From: Bacillota bacterium
Lineage (GTDB): Bacteria; Bacillota; Clostridia; Christensenellales; SZUA-584
Direction of reading: 5' to 3'
DNA length: 64,000 bases
Assembly: GCA_023410475.1 (NCBI GenBank)
Contig: JAEYPS010000028.1
Location: forward strand, 1-64,000
Shown here: positions 52,381 to 63,241 of the stretch, piece by piece
Layout of the letters: each line of letters opens with the position of its first letter
Numbering within the stretch: position 1 is the first letter of the stretch
The notes under the pieces: generated by a model
Told to the model about the DNA's origin: nothing
The model's database searches: none
Seen by the model: only the letters and a program-made list of their open reading frames with translations
Position numbers and translations under genes: made by a program

Positions 52381-53069
52381 TGATTTTTCCGTATTTTCTT
52401 GATTGGACTATACTGCTTATTATACCCGGCATAATAATAGCCGCGTGGGCGCAAGCCCGGGTAAGCAGGGCATATAAGACATACTCAAAGATGCCGGTTA
52501 TGAGCAGGATAACGGGCAGCGAGGCCGCAAGGCGCATACTGCGGCTCAATCACGTAAACGACGTTGAGATATACGCTGCGCGCGGAGTGCTCTCTGACCA
52601 CTACCACCCGAGAAAGAGGACGCTTAATCTCTCGGAGGGCAACTTTGCCGGCAGCTCTATAGCTGCCGTCGCGGTGGCCGCGCACGAGGCGGCGCACGCG
52701 ATGCAGCATAACGAGGGATACTTACCTCTTAGCATGAGAAACCTTATAGCGCCTGTGGTAAGCGCGGCGTCTTACATGCTGTGGCCTATACTGATGCTGG
52801 GCATATTCGCGGGATTTGTGGAACAGGCTATAGACATCGCGGTCTATGTATTCCTCGGTATATTCGTGTTTCAGATAATAACGCTGCCTGTAGAGTTCAA
52901 CGCGTCGAGGCGCGCGCTGTCGGCGCTCGTCGAGACGAACATATTAAACGATGAAGAGATATACGGCGCGAAAAAGATGCTCAGTGCCGCCGCGCTGACG
53001 TATGTCGCCGCAACGCTGGTGGCGCTGCTCAACGTTGTGCGGTTTATGGCGCTGTCGAGACGCAGATAG
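52380..53069 (+). CDS. Zinc metallopeptidase, YugP-like
   Basis: The 229-aa product has an N-terminal span (about 8-25), the zinc site AVAAHEAAHAMQHNEGYLP (HExxH form HEAAH), and two or three more spans in the C-terminal half. These marks match the neutral zinc metallopeptidase family of YugP. It should cleave membrane or exported proteins. The TAATG overlap with the Gx transporter gene shows coupling. Confidence 0.9.
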   Translation: MIFPYFLDWTILLIIPGIIIAAWAQARVSRAYKTYSKMPVMSRITGSEAARRILRLNHVNDVEIYAARGVLSDHYHPRKRTLNLSEGNFAGSSIAAVAVAAHEAAHAMQHNEGYLPLSMRNLIAPVVSAASYMLWPILMLGIFAGFVEQAIDIAVYVFLGIFVFQIITLPVEFNASRRALSALVETNILNDEEIYGAKKMLSAAALTYVAATLVALLNVVRFMALSRRR

Positions 53070-53078
53070 ATCAATATT

Positions 53079-53107
53079 TTGCATTGCTTTATATACAGGA
53101 ATATTGT
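53079..53107 (+). promoter_or_regulatory. Candidate promoter of tkt
   Basis: TTGCAT (53079-53084), a 17-nt spacer and TATTGT (53102-53107) lie about 80 bases before the transketolase start. Confidence 0.4.
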
Positions 53108-53188
53108 AAATTAAAATGAACAATGTTTTTATTATGTAGTCCCCTATTGCCGTAATGCGGTCGGGGCCTTATCAGGGAGGGAAAACAA

Positions 53189-55171
<1,983 letters not shown>

Positions 55172-55185
55172 GATATTCTATATAA

Positions 55186-55217
55186 AAAAGAGGCTTTTGA
55201 TGTTGAAAGCCTCTTTT
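55186..55217 (+). terminator. Terminator of tkt
   Basis: A perfect 12-bp stem (55186-55197 with 55206-55217) ends in UUUU; it is nearly symmetrical and may work both ways, also serving the signal peptidase genes. Confidence 0.85.
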
Positions 55218-55307
55218 GTTATAGAAACCTTACGTATACCCCTGTCAGGGGAAGCAAATTCTGGACTGACTCCAGTAAAGTGACGGGTTGACGGGTTGTT
55301 TTTAATA

Positions 55308-55330
55308 GGGACGTTACAGAGGTCGTTCCC
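55308..55330 (+). repeat. Degenerate REP-like remnant (copy F)
   Basis: ACAGAGGTCGTTCCC at the right end matches copy B at 14 of 15 positions; the left arm GGGACG has lost a base. It lies about 14 kb from the RAYT gene. Confidence 0.5.
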
Positions 55331-55389
55331 CGCATTGCTTTGCCGTAAGAATTGGCGTAAAAACCATCTGAAATATGGGAGGCTTTACT

Positions 55390-55974
55390 TTACAGTCCGT
55401 GCATGCTGTCCAAAGGCCACACGACGAAGAGCGCCTTGCCCAGTATGTCTTTATATGCTATCGGGCCGACCGCTCTCGAGTCGTGCGAGTCGTTCCTGTT
55501 GTCGCCCATGACGAGCACGCTGTTTTCGGGCACGGTCGTCTGTGTCATGCCGATCTCGATATAACCCTCAAAGTAATCATAATTGGGCGCCCCGTCGATA
55601 TAAAGAGTCCCGTCTTGTATGCTTACAATCTCGCCCGGAAGCCCTATAACGCGCTTGATAAATGTATCGGCGCTGCCAGGAAACGAGCATACCACTATAT
55701 CTCCCCTCATGGGGGCATTGAAACGGTACGACACCTTTTCCATAAACACGTACTGGTCTTTCCAAAGCAGCGGCTGCATTGAAGGCCCGTCGACGTGTAT
55801 AAACTCAAAAATAAAAAACCGCAGCACGAGAGCGAGCACTATGGCGCAGGTCAAAGAGATAACCCAGCCTTTCGCTTCGCGGCGGCGGTATTCGCGGCCT
55901 TCTTTTTTTCGCTGCATCCTTGACTGAGGTTGTTCCTCAAAAGAGGCGGTCCTGTATCCTGTTTGATGTGCCAT
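55390..55974 (-). CDS. lepB: Signal peptidase I, second copy
   Basis: The 194-aa membrane protease removes signal peptides from exported proteins. It has one span (about residues 36-56), the catalytic Ser in VDGPSMQPLL, the catalytic Lys in DTFIKRVIGLPGE, and the closing NSVLVMGDNRNDSHDSR. ATG 55974 follows AGGGGA; the longer frame to 56031 is not needed. It is a close duplicate of the upstream copy at 56009-56614, differing mostly at the N-terminus. Confidence 0.94.
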   Translation of the reverse strand: MAHQTGYRTASFEEQPQSRMQRKKEGREYRRREAKGWVISLTCAIVLALVLRFFIFEFIHVDGPSMQPLLWKDQYVFMEKVSYRFNAPMRGDIVVCSFPGSADTFIKRVIGLPGEIVSIQDGTLYIDGAPNYDYFEGYIEIGMTQTTVPENSVLVMGDNRNDSHDSRAVGPIAYKDILGKALFVVWPLDSMHGL

Positions 55975-56008
55975 CAGATGTCCCCTGTAGTTTTGCCCGA
56001 TCTTTTTA

Positions 56009-56614
56009 TTACAGCCCGTGTATCCTATCAAAAGGCCATATTACAAACAGCGCCTTGCCCAGTATGTCTTTGTATGCTATGGGGCCGACGCTCCTTGAGT
56101 CGCGAGACTCGTTCCTGTTGTCGCCCATGACGATAACGCTGTCCTCGGGCACAGTAGTCTCTTTGATGCCCTCCTCGATATATCCCGCAAAGAAGTCGTT
56201 GTTTGCGACGCCGTCTATGTAAAGCACGCCGTCCGTTATTTTTATCCTCTCACCGGGAAGGCCGATAACGCGCTTGACGTACGAGTCCCTGCTGCCCGGA
56301 AATGAGCAGATAACTATGTCTCCCCGCTCCGGCGTGCCGAACCAGTAAGTCACGCGTTCCATAAACACGTATTCGTTTGTATAGAGCGTGGGCTCCATAG
56401 AGGGGCCGTCCACGCGTATAAACTCAAAAACGAAGAACCGAAGCGTAAGAGCGATAACCACCGCGGCAACTATCGATATTGCCCAGCCTCTGATCTCGCG
56501 CCTTCTGTAATCTGTTTTACGCTGTACCCTTGACTGTTCATCGTCTTGCTGCCATACGGGCTGCTCATCGTCTTGCTGCCATACGGGCTGCTCATCGTCA
56601 GTTTGTTTTTTCAT
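56009..56614 (-). CDS. lepB: Signal peptidase I, first copy with N-terminal repeat
   Basis: The 201-aa signal peptidase has the Ser in VDGPSMEPTL, Lys in DSYVKRVIGLPGE, and SVIVMGDNRNESRDSR. Its N-terminus repeats DEQPVWQQD twice; the DNA shows a matching 27-base direct repeat (about 56540-56595). It is read just before the second copy, with 34 bases between them, and overlaps DUF951 by 17 nt. Tandem signal peptidases often differ in preferred substrates. Confidence 0.94.
   Translation of the reverse strand: MKKQTDDEQPVWQQDDEQPVWQQDDEQSRVQRKTDYRRREIRGWAISIVAAVVIALTLRFFVFEFIRVDGPSMEPTLYTNEYVFMERVTYWFGTPERGDIVICSFPGSRDSYVKRVIGLPGERIKITDGVLYIDGVANNDFFAGYIEEGIKETTVPEDSVIVMGDNRNESRDSRSVGPIAYKDILGKALFVIWPFDRIHGL
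56541..56594 (-). repeat. 27-base direct tandem repeat in the first signal peptidase gene
   Basis: Two identical 27-base units (CGTCTTGCTGCCATACGGGC followed by TGCTCAT on the plus strand) encode the nine-residue repeat at the N-terminus. Such repeats can change copy number in frame. Confidence 0.7.
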
Positions 56615-56789
56615 CCGTAAGTATCCTCTTCAGTCTCTTTATAAACATCTCGTGCGGCAGCATTACTATATGACCGCAGCCAAGGCACTTAATTTTAACG
56701 TCCATGCCCACGCGTATCACGCGCCACCTGTTTTCCCCGCAGGGATGCGGCTTTTTCATCTGAACGGTATCGCCGAGTGAATATTCCAA
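56598..56789 (-). CDS. DUF951 domain protein
   Basis: The 63-aa product matches DUF951: LGDTVQMKKPHPCGENRWRV, then IKCLGCGHIVMLPHEMFIKR. The CxxC and the upstream PCG suggest zinc binding. It follows mscS by 13 bases and overlaps the signal peptidase gene, and in many Firmicutes it lies next to mscS. The function is unknown. Confidence 0.92.
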   Translation of the reverse strand: MEYSLGDTVQMKKPHPCGENRWRVIRVGMDVKIKCLGCGHIVMLPHEMFIKRLKRILTDEKTN

Positions 56790-56802
56790 TATGGATCCCC
56801 CG

Positions 56803-57672
56803 CTATTTGCTTAAAATGACTCTGCGCGGATAAGGAGCGCCGATGCCGCGCTGCTCAAACCGCTCTTTTATAATGCGGCGCAGCGCTCTTTCCGTTTCCC
56901 AATGAGTCAGCGGCCTGACCCTTATTATCATGCGCAGGACCATGTTCGAGTCGCCCAACTCTATTATACCCAGCACATGCGGTTCTTCAAGTATATTATC
57001 ATGTTTTTCCATATAATCCAACCCCGCCGCCAGCATTATTTCGCCCGCCGTTCCTATGTCGGTATCGTACGTTATCGGTATATCTAAAATGGCAAGAAGA
57101 TCCCCTCTCGAAAAATTCGTTACCTTTTTTATAGTGCCGTTCGGTATAGTCGTTATCTCGCCCGTAAACTTTTTTACGCTGGTCGTTCTTATCGCTATAC
57201 CCTCCACCGTGCCTTTTTCGCCGTCAATATCGACGTATTCCCCCACCGAAAACTGGTTTTCAAACAGCATGAACATTCCCGAGACAACGTCTTTTACAAG
57301 GCTCTGCGCCCCGAAGGCTATCGCTATTCCGCCTATTCCAGCGGTAGCCAGCATAGAGCTTACGGTGGCGCCGAGGCCGAGTATGCCAAGAATAGATGTT
57401 ACCGCGAAAAAGTAGATTATATATTTGGAAACGGACGTCGCGACGCTTTGAATCGTTTCCGTCTTCCTTGCCATCGGGGAAAGCGGTTTTTTATTTTTGC
57501 CGCGTGCAAGCACCTTGCGTATTATATGCCGCAGTACGGCTATCGAGATCTTCGCGACAACAACCACCGCTATGATCTTAAGCAGTGCTGCGAGCATCAC
57601 ATCGGCGTCTTTGCCGAGCTCTTCGAAAAATTTTGACGCGCCTGTCCATATATTGCGAAATATCTTTTCCAT
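56803..57672 (-). CDS. Small-conductance mechanosensitive channel, MscS family
   Basis: The 289-aa channel opens under membrane tension to release solutes during osmotic downshock. It has three spans, with the pore helix and gate around GIGGIAIAFGAQSLVKDVVS, the GMFMLFENQFSVGEYVDIDG beta domain, and the C-terminal mixed domain. AAGGAGGC precedes its ATG. It shares an operon with DUF951 and the signal peptidases. Confidence 0.94.
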   Translation of the reverse strand: MEKIFRNIWTGASKFFEELGKDADVMLAALLKIIAVVVVAKISIAVLRHIIRKVLARGKNKKPLSPMARKTETIQSVATSVSKYIIYFFAVTSILGILGLGATVSSMLATAGIGGIAIAFGAQSLVKDVVSGMFMLFENQFSVGEYVDIDGEKGTVEGIAIRTTSVKKFTGEITTIPNGTIKKVTNFSRGDLLAILDIPITYDTDIGTAGEIMLAAGLDYMEKHDNILEEPHVLGIIELGDSNMVLRMIIRVRPLTHWETERALRRIIKERFEQRGIGAPYPRRVILSK

Positions 57673-57861
57673 GCCAGCCTCCTTAATTTAGATTATTGGC
57701 AAGACGTGCGAGTTTAACCGGTTTATAGGCACAAACGCCGCAAGCAATAAGTTATGGCGCTCATAGCGCAAAGCCGGGGTTTTACAATTTGTTCATACGG
57801 TTGTATTGCAAATACCAAACGTTCATGAGAAAATACACGTATTATCAATATGGAGGACAAA

Positions 57862-59028
57862 GTGTTGAGAAAAAGATTGATTACGCTGCTGTGCGCAGCT
57901 CTGGCGGCCGCGATGCTGCTTGGAGCATGCGGCGCTAATGAAGGCGAGCCGCCGCGCACCAGCGATGAAATGACAGTCGTCGCGCAGATGGACGGTCAGT
58001 CGATATATATGTATGAGGTCATAGACTGGCTCAAGCTGCTTGGACTCAGCGAAAGCGCGCTCAGGGATTCTAGCTACAGGGATGAGCTTCTTGATTATGT
58101 TGTCGACCAGATGGTGACGGAGGTCGAAGTTAAAAATAAAGGATACCTTGACAATCTTACGGAAGACCAGACAGCTTTAGCCGAGAGTTACGCCGATTAC
58201 GACATACAAAGAGGGATGCAGAACACCGGTATGACAGAGGAGCAGGTGATCGAGAGCATCGGTATGACCAAGGAAGATCTCATAGAAAAATATAAAATAA
58301 ATATTGCTGCGAGCGTGGCGTTTGAAGAGCTCGTTGGAGAGGTTGAGATCTCGGATGAAGAACTTAAAGCCGAATACGACATTAACGTTGCTTCTCAAAA
58401 GGAGCAGATGGACGCCGACCCGGCGCTCTACGTAGATATATTGAATGACGGCATCACGACATATTATACTCCGGCCGGCGTACGCGGGGTAAGAAGAATT
58501 GTCATAGCGTTTGACGATGATACCGCAGGTGCTATACAGATGCTGCGCCGCGAGGGCTATGACGGCCAGGCGGACGTCGTCAGGCAGGATGGGCTTGAAA
58601 AGATAAAGCTAAAAGCGAATGAAGTGCTGGACAAGCTCGGCGAAGGTACAAGCTTTAGCGATATGCTGGAAGAGCTTACCAAGGATATCGAGAACGCCGA
58701 GGAGAGCCGCAGGGAATTGCCTGTGGTTAAAGGAGTGGATGTATACGGCGAGGAGTTTATTAACGCCGCGATGGAGCTCGAGGCTATAGGGAAATTTTCA
58801 CAGCTCATAGCGACCGACGAAGGTTATCAGATACTAGAGTATACCTCAGACTTAAAGCAGGGAGCCGCCGATTTTGAGAGCGTAAAGGAAGTCATAAGAT
58901 CAAACGTAATTCCGGACAAGCAAAACAAAGCTTGGGATGATATTATTAAGCAGTGGAGAGACGAGCATAAAGTAATTGCTTATTATGAAAATCTTGTGCC
59001 AAAACCGTCGCCCAACGAAACCAAGTAA
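57862..59028 (+). CDS. PrsA/SurA-like foldase lipoprotein
   Basis: The product (about 388 aa) has a lipoprotein signal (lipobox LGAC), an N-terminal SurA-like helical part (DGQSIYMYEVIDWLKLLGLS, then EVEISDEELKAEYDINVASQ), and a parvulin-like region with ANEVLDKLGEGTSFSDMLEE and LEAIGKFSQLIATDEGYQIL. It should sit outside the membrane and assist folding of secreted proteins. The start is GTG 57862 or TTG 57865: the GGAGG at 57852-57856 lies inside an upstream ATG (57850), which therefore cannot be the start by usual spacing. Confidence 0.85.
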   Translation: MLRKRLITLLCAALAAAMLLGACGANEGEPPRTSDEMTVVAQMDGQSIYMYEVIDWLKLLGLSESALRDSSYRDELLDYVVDQMVTEVEVKNKGYLDNLTEDQTALAESYADYDIQRGMQNTGMTEEQVIESIGMTKEDLIEKYKINIAASVAFEELVGEVEISDEELKAEYDINVASQKEQMDADPALYVDILNDGITTYYTPAGVRGVRRIVIAFDDDTAGAIQMLRREGYDGQADVVRQDGLEKIKLKANEVLDKLGEGTSFSDMLEELTKDIENAEESRRELPVVKGVDVYGEEFINAAMELEAIGKFSQLIATDEGYQILEYTSDLKQGAADFESVKEVIRSNVIPDKQNKAWDDIIKQWRDEHKVIAYYENLVPKPSPNETK

Positions 59029-59069
59029 CAAACTATAGCCGGTAAATAATAATTGTTATACGCAAATAT

Positions 59070-59101
59070 CAGCCCTGCGCCAACAGCGGGGCTGTTTTTT
59101 T
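59070..59101 (+). terminator. Terminator after the foldase gene
   Basis: A 9-bp stem (59070-59078 with 59086-59094) is followed by seven U residues. Confidence 0.88.
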
Positions 59102-59181
59102 GCAGCGGATAAATTTACGATAGTCCAGAACAAATATACATAAGCTGTAAAAGGGCAAGGGCAAAAAACTGATAAGTTATA

Positions 59182-59210
59182 TTGAATACCAATTCCCTAT
59201 GTGTTATATT
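59182..59210 (+). promoter_or_regulatory. Promoter of the DUF1015/aspartate kinase operon
   Basis: TTGAAT (59182-59187), a 17-nt spacer and TATATT (59205-59210) lie 63 bases before the start codon. Confidence 0.65.
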
Positions 59211-59273
59211 TACCGTATGCATTGATTAGGGCCGGTTAAAACCGCGCAGTTAATCTTTTTCAGGGAGGAATTA

Positions 59274-60857
59274 ATGGACAAATCACAGCAGGTCGGAGTC
59301 ATATTTCCGGAGATACTAATTCCGGAAGCTAAAATAAACTTAAAGAAGTGGGCGGTAATTGCCTGCGATCAGTTTACTTCTAATGAGGATTACTGGATAA
59401 AGACCTCAAGGACGGTGGGAGGAGCGCCCTCCACGCTGCATATAATAATGCCCGAGGCGCTGCTCAGGGCAGGGGATTTAGACGAGAGGATAGAACACGC
59501 TAAAGCCACGATGGGCAATTATATAGAAGACGCAGTATTGGTGCGCCTGCCAAAAGGCGCAATACTCGTCGAGCGCGAAACTCAGTACGGCACGCGCGTT
59601 GGGCTCATGCTCGCGGTAGACCTCGAACAGTACGACGTAGATCCTAAGAGCAAGCCGCTTATCCGCGCTACCGAGCAGACGGTGGCAGAGAGAGTGCCGC
59701 CGCGCATGAGGCTGCGTCAGGGCGCGATACTTGAGTGCCCGCACGTGATGCTGCTTATCGACGATGTAAAGAATAGCGTTATAGGGCCCGCATACGACTA
59801 TAGAAAGAACGCTGTGCAGGTGTACGGCACACAGCTTATGAACGACGGCGGAAGCGTAACCGGCTGGTTTATAGACGACGAAGATGTGCTCGGCAAAGTA
59901 GTGTCAGCTCTTCAGAAGCTTAAAACAAAGGCCAAGGACGGAATGCTGTTTGCTGTTGGCGACGGAAACCACTCGCTTGCTTCAGCGAAGGCGGTCTGGG
60001 AAAATGAAAAAGAGAACCTATCAGAGGAGGAGTTTGAGACGAGCCCGCTTCGTTACGCGCTCGTTGAGCTTGTCAACCTTTATGACAACGGCCTGAAAAT
60101 GCTGCCGATACACAGGATGCTTTTCAACGTTGAGCCGTCTACGGCTCTGCGTACGCTCATTACTATACTGAATGGCATGGGCTGTGAAGCGCGCATGATG
60201 TATACGAAAGGCACAAGGACACCCGTTAAGCCGGGCTTTCAGGTAATTTACTTTGAGTCAAAGATGTCGAAAGGCCGCATAGAGATAGCGAAGCCTCAGC
60301 ACGACCTTATCGGGGTAACGCTGACGCTGGCGCTCGACAAGCTTTTGGACGAAATGCCCAAGGGAGAAATAGATTATATACACGGCGACGAAGAGTTCCA
60401 CGAGCTCGCTAAAGAGCACGCCTGTCTCGGATTTTTAATGGAACCCATGGCAAAAGAAGAGCTTTTCGAGTCGGTGATAGAGTACGGAGTGCTGCCGAGA
60501 AAGTCTTTTTCGCTGGGCAGGCCGGAAGAGAAGCGCTATTATCTCGAATGCAGGCTTTTGGTGGAAGCGAAAACTACGCAGGAGCAGGAGGGACCTGCGC
60601 AAGAAGAGCAGGAACAGCCCGAGGAGCAGGCGAAAGCGCCTGTGACGGAGCAGCTGGACGGGGCGGTAGAGCCCGAAGAAGGCGGCGGTGATTTTGAAGA
60701 GGAAGTCTTAAACGCTCCGAAAAAAAAGAAGGGATTGTTCGGGCGCAAGGGCTATGTGCAAGAGCCCGAAGAAGAGCTTTACGAAGAGTTTGAAGAGGAG
60801 ACAGTCAGCGCCTCGCCGAAAAGAAGAGGTTTGTTCGGACGGAAAAGGGACAATTAA
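59274..60857 (+). CDS. DUF1015 protein with long acidic tail
   Basis: The 527-aa product has a DUF1015 body (about residues 1-425): FPEILIPEAKINLKKWAVIA, RLRQGAILECPHVMLLIDDV, FAVGDGNHSLASAKAVWENE and IDYIHGDEEFHELAKEHACL. DUF1015 is related to SerK-type kinases and ParB-like folds; the enzyme role in bacteria is open. The tail (about 435-527) is Glu/Gln-rich and contains two near-copies of KKGLFGRKG (KKKGLFGRKGYV and KRRGLFGRKRDN), which is not part of the usual family. The stop overlaps the aspartate kinase start by one base. Confidence 0.85.
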   Translation: MDKSQQVGVIFPEILIPEAKINLKKWAVIACDQFTSNEDYWIKTSRTVGGAPSTLHIIMPEALLRAGDLDERIEHAKATMGNYIEDAVLVRLPKGAILVERETQYGTRVGLMLAVDLEQYDVDPKSKPLIRATEQTVAERVPPRMRLRQGAILECPHVMLLIDDVKNSVIGPAYDYRKNAVQVYGTQLMNDGGSVTGWFIDDEDVLGKVVSALQKLKTKAKDGMLFAVGDGNHSLASAKAVWENEKENLSEEEFETSPLRYALVELVNLYDNGLKMLPIHRMLFNVEPSTALRTLITILNGMGCEARMMYTKGTRTPVKPGFQVIYFESKMSKGRIEIAKPQHDLIGVTLTLALDKLLDEMPKGEIDYIHGDEEFHELAKEHACLGFLMEPMAKEELFESVIEYGVLPRKSFSLGRPEEKRYYLECRLLVEAKTTQEQEGPAQEEQEQPEEQAKAPVTEQLDGAVEPEEGGGDFEEEVLNAPKKKKGLFGRKGYVQEPEEELYEEFEEETVSASPKRRGLFGRKRDN

Positions 60858-62176
60858 TGAAGGTATGCAAATTCGGCGGGACATCGCTAGCTGACGCCGG
60901 ACAGATAAAAAAAGTAAAAGAAATAATAGAAGCTGACGCGCATCGAAGATACGTCGTGCCTTCCGCGCCCGGAAAGAGGAGCGGCGGAGACACAAAAGTA
61001 ACCGACCTGCTGTATGCTTTTCATGATGCCGTAAAGAGCGGCGGAGACTGGGAAACTATATACAGTGAGATATTCGGGCGGTTTGTAGAGATACGCGACG
61101 AGCTGGGAGTCTCGACAAAGATAGAAAAACACCTGGATACAGTTAAAGAACGGGTGCTTTGCGGAGCGAGCGTGGATTACACCGTAAGCCGGGGAGAATA
61201 TCTCAACGGATTGATTATAGCCGACCTGCTGGGGTATGAGTTTATTGACGCGGCGGACGTGATATTCTTTGATGCAGCGGGATCGTTTGAAGGCGAGAAG
61301 ACAAGAACGGTGATGCGCGGCAGACTGCACGAAGCAGAGCGCGCCGTTATCCCGGGATTTTACGGCAGCAAGCCTGGCGGCGAGATCAAGACGTTTTCGA
61401 GGGGCGGCTCGGACATAACGGGGGCCATAGTGGCAAGATCCGCAAGGGCCGGCGTTTATGAGAACTGGACGGACGTTCCGGGCTTCCTTGTCGCCGACCC
61501 GCGTATTGTCGAAAACCCGAATGTGATAAGAAGAGTAACGTATAAAGAGCTCAGGGAGCTTTCATACATGGGCGCGACCGTGCTTCATGAGGACGCTATT
61601 TTCCCTGTGTTCAAAGCCAATATTCCCATAAACATAAGAAACACATACGACCCCGAAGCGCCGGGCACTATGATAGTGCCGGGCACCGACGAGGACGATA
61701 CGCAAACCATAACGGGCATAGCAGGTAAAAAAGGGTTTACCGTAATCTCTGTTGAAAAGGCGAAGATGAACGCCGAGCTTGGCTTCGGGCGGCGGGTGCT
61801 GTCGGCGCTCGAAAAGAACGAGATAAAGTTTGAGCATATGCCGTCCGGAATAGACACGCTTGGCATAGTCATAGCGAACAGTGAGCTTGAAGGCAAGCAG
61901 TCTGATCTCATAGACGATATCTACAGCCTATGTCAGCCCGATTCGCTCGAAGTGTTTACGGGCCTTGCGCTTATAGCCACAGTGGGCCGCGGCATGATAA
62001 AAAGGATAGGCGTCGCCGCGCGGCTGTTTTCCTCTCTTGCCCAGGGCGGCGTCAACATACGCATGATAGATCAGGGCTCGAGCGAGATAAACATAATAGT
62101 GGGCGTCGACCAGGCGGATTTTGAAAAGGCGATAACATCTATATACAACGAGTTTTGTGGCAGGGATGATAATTAA
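60857..62176 (+). CDS. Aspartate kinase
   Basis: The 439-aa enzyme phosphorylates aspartate at the start of the lysine, threonine and methionine pathways. KFGGTSLADAGQIKKVKEI holds the kinase signature; TFSRGGSDITGAIVA and ENWTDVPGFLVADPRIV follow. Two ACT domains in the C-terminal 150 residues give feedback control; GRRVLSALEKNEIKFEHMPS belongs to the first. It lies between DUF1015 and the AEC transporter with single-base overlaps. Confidence 0.94.
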   Translation: MKVCKFGGTSLADAGQIKKVKEIIEADAHRRYVVPSAPGKRSGGDTKVTDLLYAFHDAVKSGGDWETIYSEIFGRFVEIRDELGVSTKIEKHLDTVKERVLCGASVDYTVSRGEYLNGLIIADLLGYEFIDAADVIFFDAAGSFEGEKTRTVMRGRLHEAERAVIPGFYGSKPGGEIKTFSRGGSDITGAIVARSARAGVYENWTDVPGFLVADPRIVENPNVIRRVTYKELRELSYMGATVLHEDAIFPVFKANIPINIRNTYDPEAPGTMIVPGTDEDDTQTITGIAGKKGFTVISVEKAKMNAELGFGRRVLSALEKNEIKFEHMPSGIDTLGIVIANSELEGKQSDLIDDIYSLCQPDSLEVFTGLALIATVGRGMIKRIGVAARLFSSLAQGGVNIRMIDQGSSEINIIVGVDQADFEKAITSIYNEFCGRDDN

Positions 62177-63159
62177 TGGTATTAACGGCACTGCAGACGG
62201 TCATTACTATTTTCGTCATGATAAGCGCCGGCATGTTCATATCGTGGAGAAAATGGGTAACGTCGGATAGCGCGAGGCTCTTCCCAAAGATAATCATCAA
62301 CATCGCGCTGCCGGCCATGATAATCTATTTTTTTTCAGAGCATCTTGAGAGGCGGCAGCTGTTTGAATCATGGCTGCCGCTTGTTATAGTATTCGCGATA
62401 GCGCCCGTTTCGTTTATACTGGGCAAACTCGTAGCCTCGATATTCCGCGTGCCTAAAGAGAGGCGCGGCGTGTTCGCGGTAATGTTTCCTTTTTCAAACT
62501 CCATGTTCATAGGGCTTCCGGTTGCGTACGCGCTGTTCGCCGAGCCGGGCATACCGTTCGCTATGTTTTATTATCTATCAAACACTGCGTTTTTCTGGAC
62601 GCTCGGCTACTATTCTATACGAAGAGACGCGGATATATTATCTGGACAGCAAAGCAGCATCTCTTTCATTGAGATTCTGAAAAAAGTAGCGAACCCGCCG
62701 ACGATAACCCTTTTGGCAATGTTCGCCGTCGTGCTGTCGGATATAGAGCTGCCTTCGATAATAGTGGATACCGCGCGGTATCTTAACGGGCTGACGACGC
62801 CTTTGTCGCTTTTGTTTATGGGCTGTCTCATATACGGCATGGGAAAGACGTGCGTAAAGTTTGAAAAAGGGCTCATACCCGTGATGCTGGGCAGGTTCCT
62901 GCTTGCGCCCGGGCTGATGTTCGCTGCGTGTACAGCCGTAATCATATTGTTTGCGGATAACTTCCCCGCGCTCGACCTTACGCTTATGAGGAGCGTTTTC
63001 ACAGTGCAGGCAGGGCTGCCCGTTATGACGCAGACGTCTATAATCGCAAGCCACTGCGGCGCCGATGCCGAGTACGCCACGAAGAGCTTCTTTTGGACGA
63101 CGCTCGTTTCGCTGGCGACAATACCTTTGTATATGCTGCTGTTTGAAAGCATAGCGTGA
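62176..63159 (+). CDS. AEC family transporter (auxin efflux carrier-like)
   Basis: The 327-aa product has about ten spans in two halves. Marks are LFPKIIINIALPAMIIYFFS and MFPFSNSMFIGLPVAYALFA, then LSLLFMGCLIYGMGKTCV and the late MTQTSIIASHCGADAEYATK. Bacterial AEC proteins export small organic acids or amino acid derivatives. The close coupling to aspartate kinase (TAATG) suggests, but does not prove, a related substrate. Confidence 0.9.
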   Translation: MVLTALQTVITIFVMISAGMFISWRKWVTSDSARLFPKIIINIALPAMIIYFFSEHLERRQLFESWLPLVIVFAIAPVSFILGKLVASIFRVPKERRGVFAVMFPFSNSMFIGLPVAYALFAEPGIPFAMFYYLSNTAFFWTLGYYSIRRDADILSGQQSSISFIEILKKVANPPTITLLAMFAVVLSDIELPSIIVDTARYLNGLTTPLSLLFMGCLIYGMGKTCVKFEKGLIPVMLGRFLLAPGLMFAACTAVIILFADNFPALDLTLMRSVFTVQAGLPVMTQTSIIASHCGADAEYATKSFFWTTLVSLATIPLYMLLFESIA

Positions 63160-63168
63160 AATAAAAAA

Positions 63169-63198
63169 CGGCTCCCTGCTAGGAAGCCGAATTTTTTT
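63169..63198 (+). terminator. Terminator after the AEC transporter
   Basis: A stem CGGCT (63169-63173) with AGCCG (63185-63189) plus an inner CCT/AGG is followed by AATTTTTTT. Confidence 0.75.
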
Positions 63199-63241
63199 GA
63201 GACTGTCATATTGATTTATTATTGCGCGTTTGCCGCAGAGG

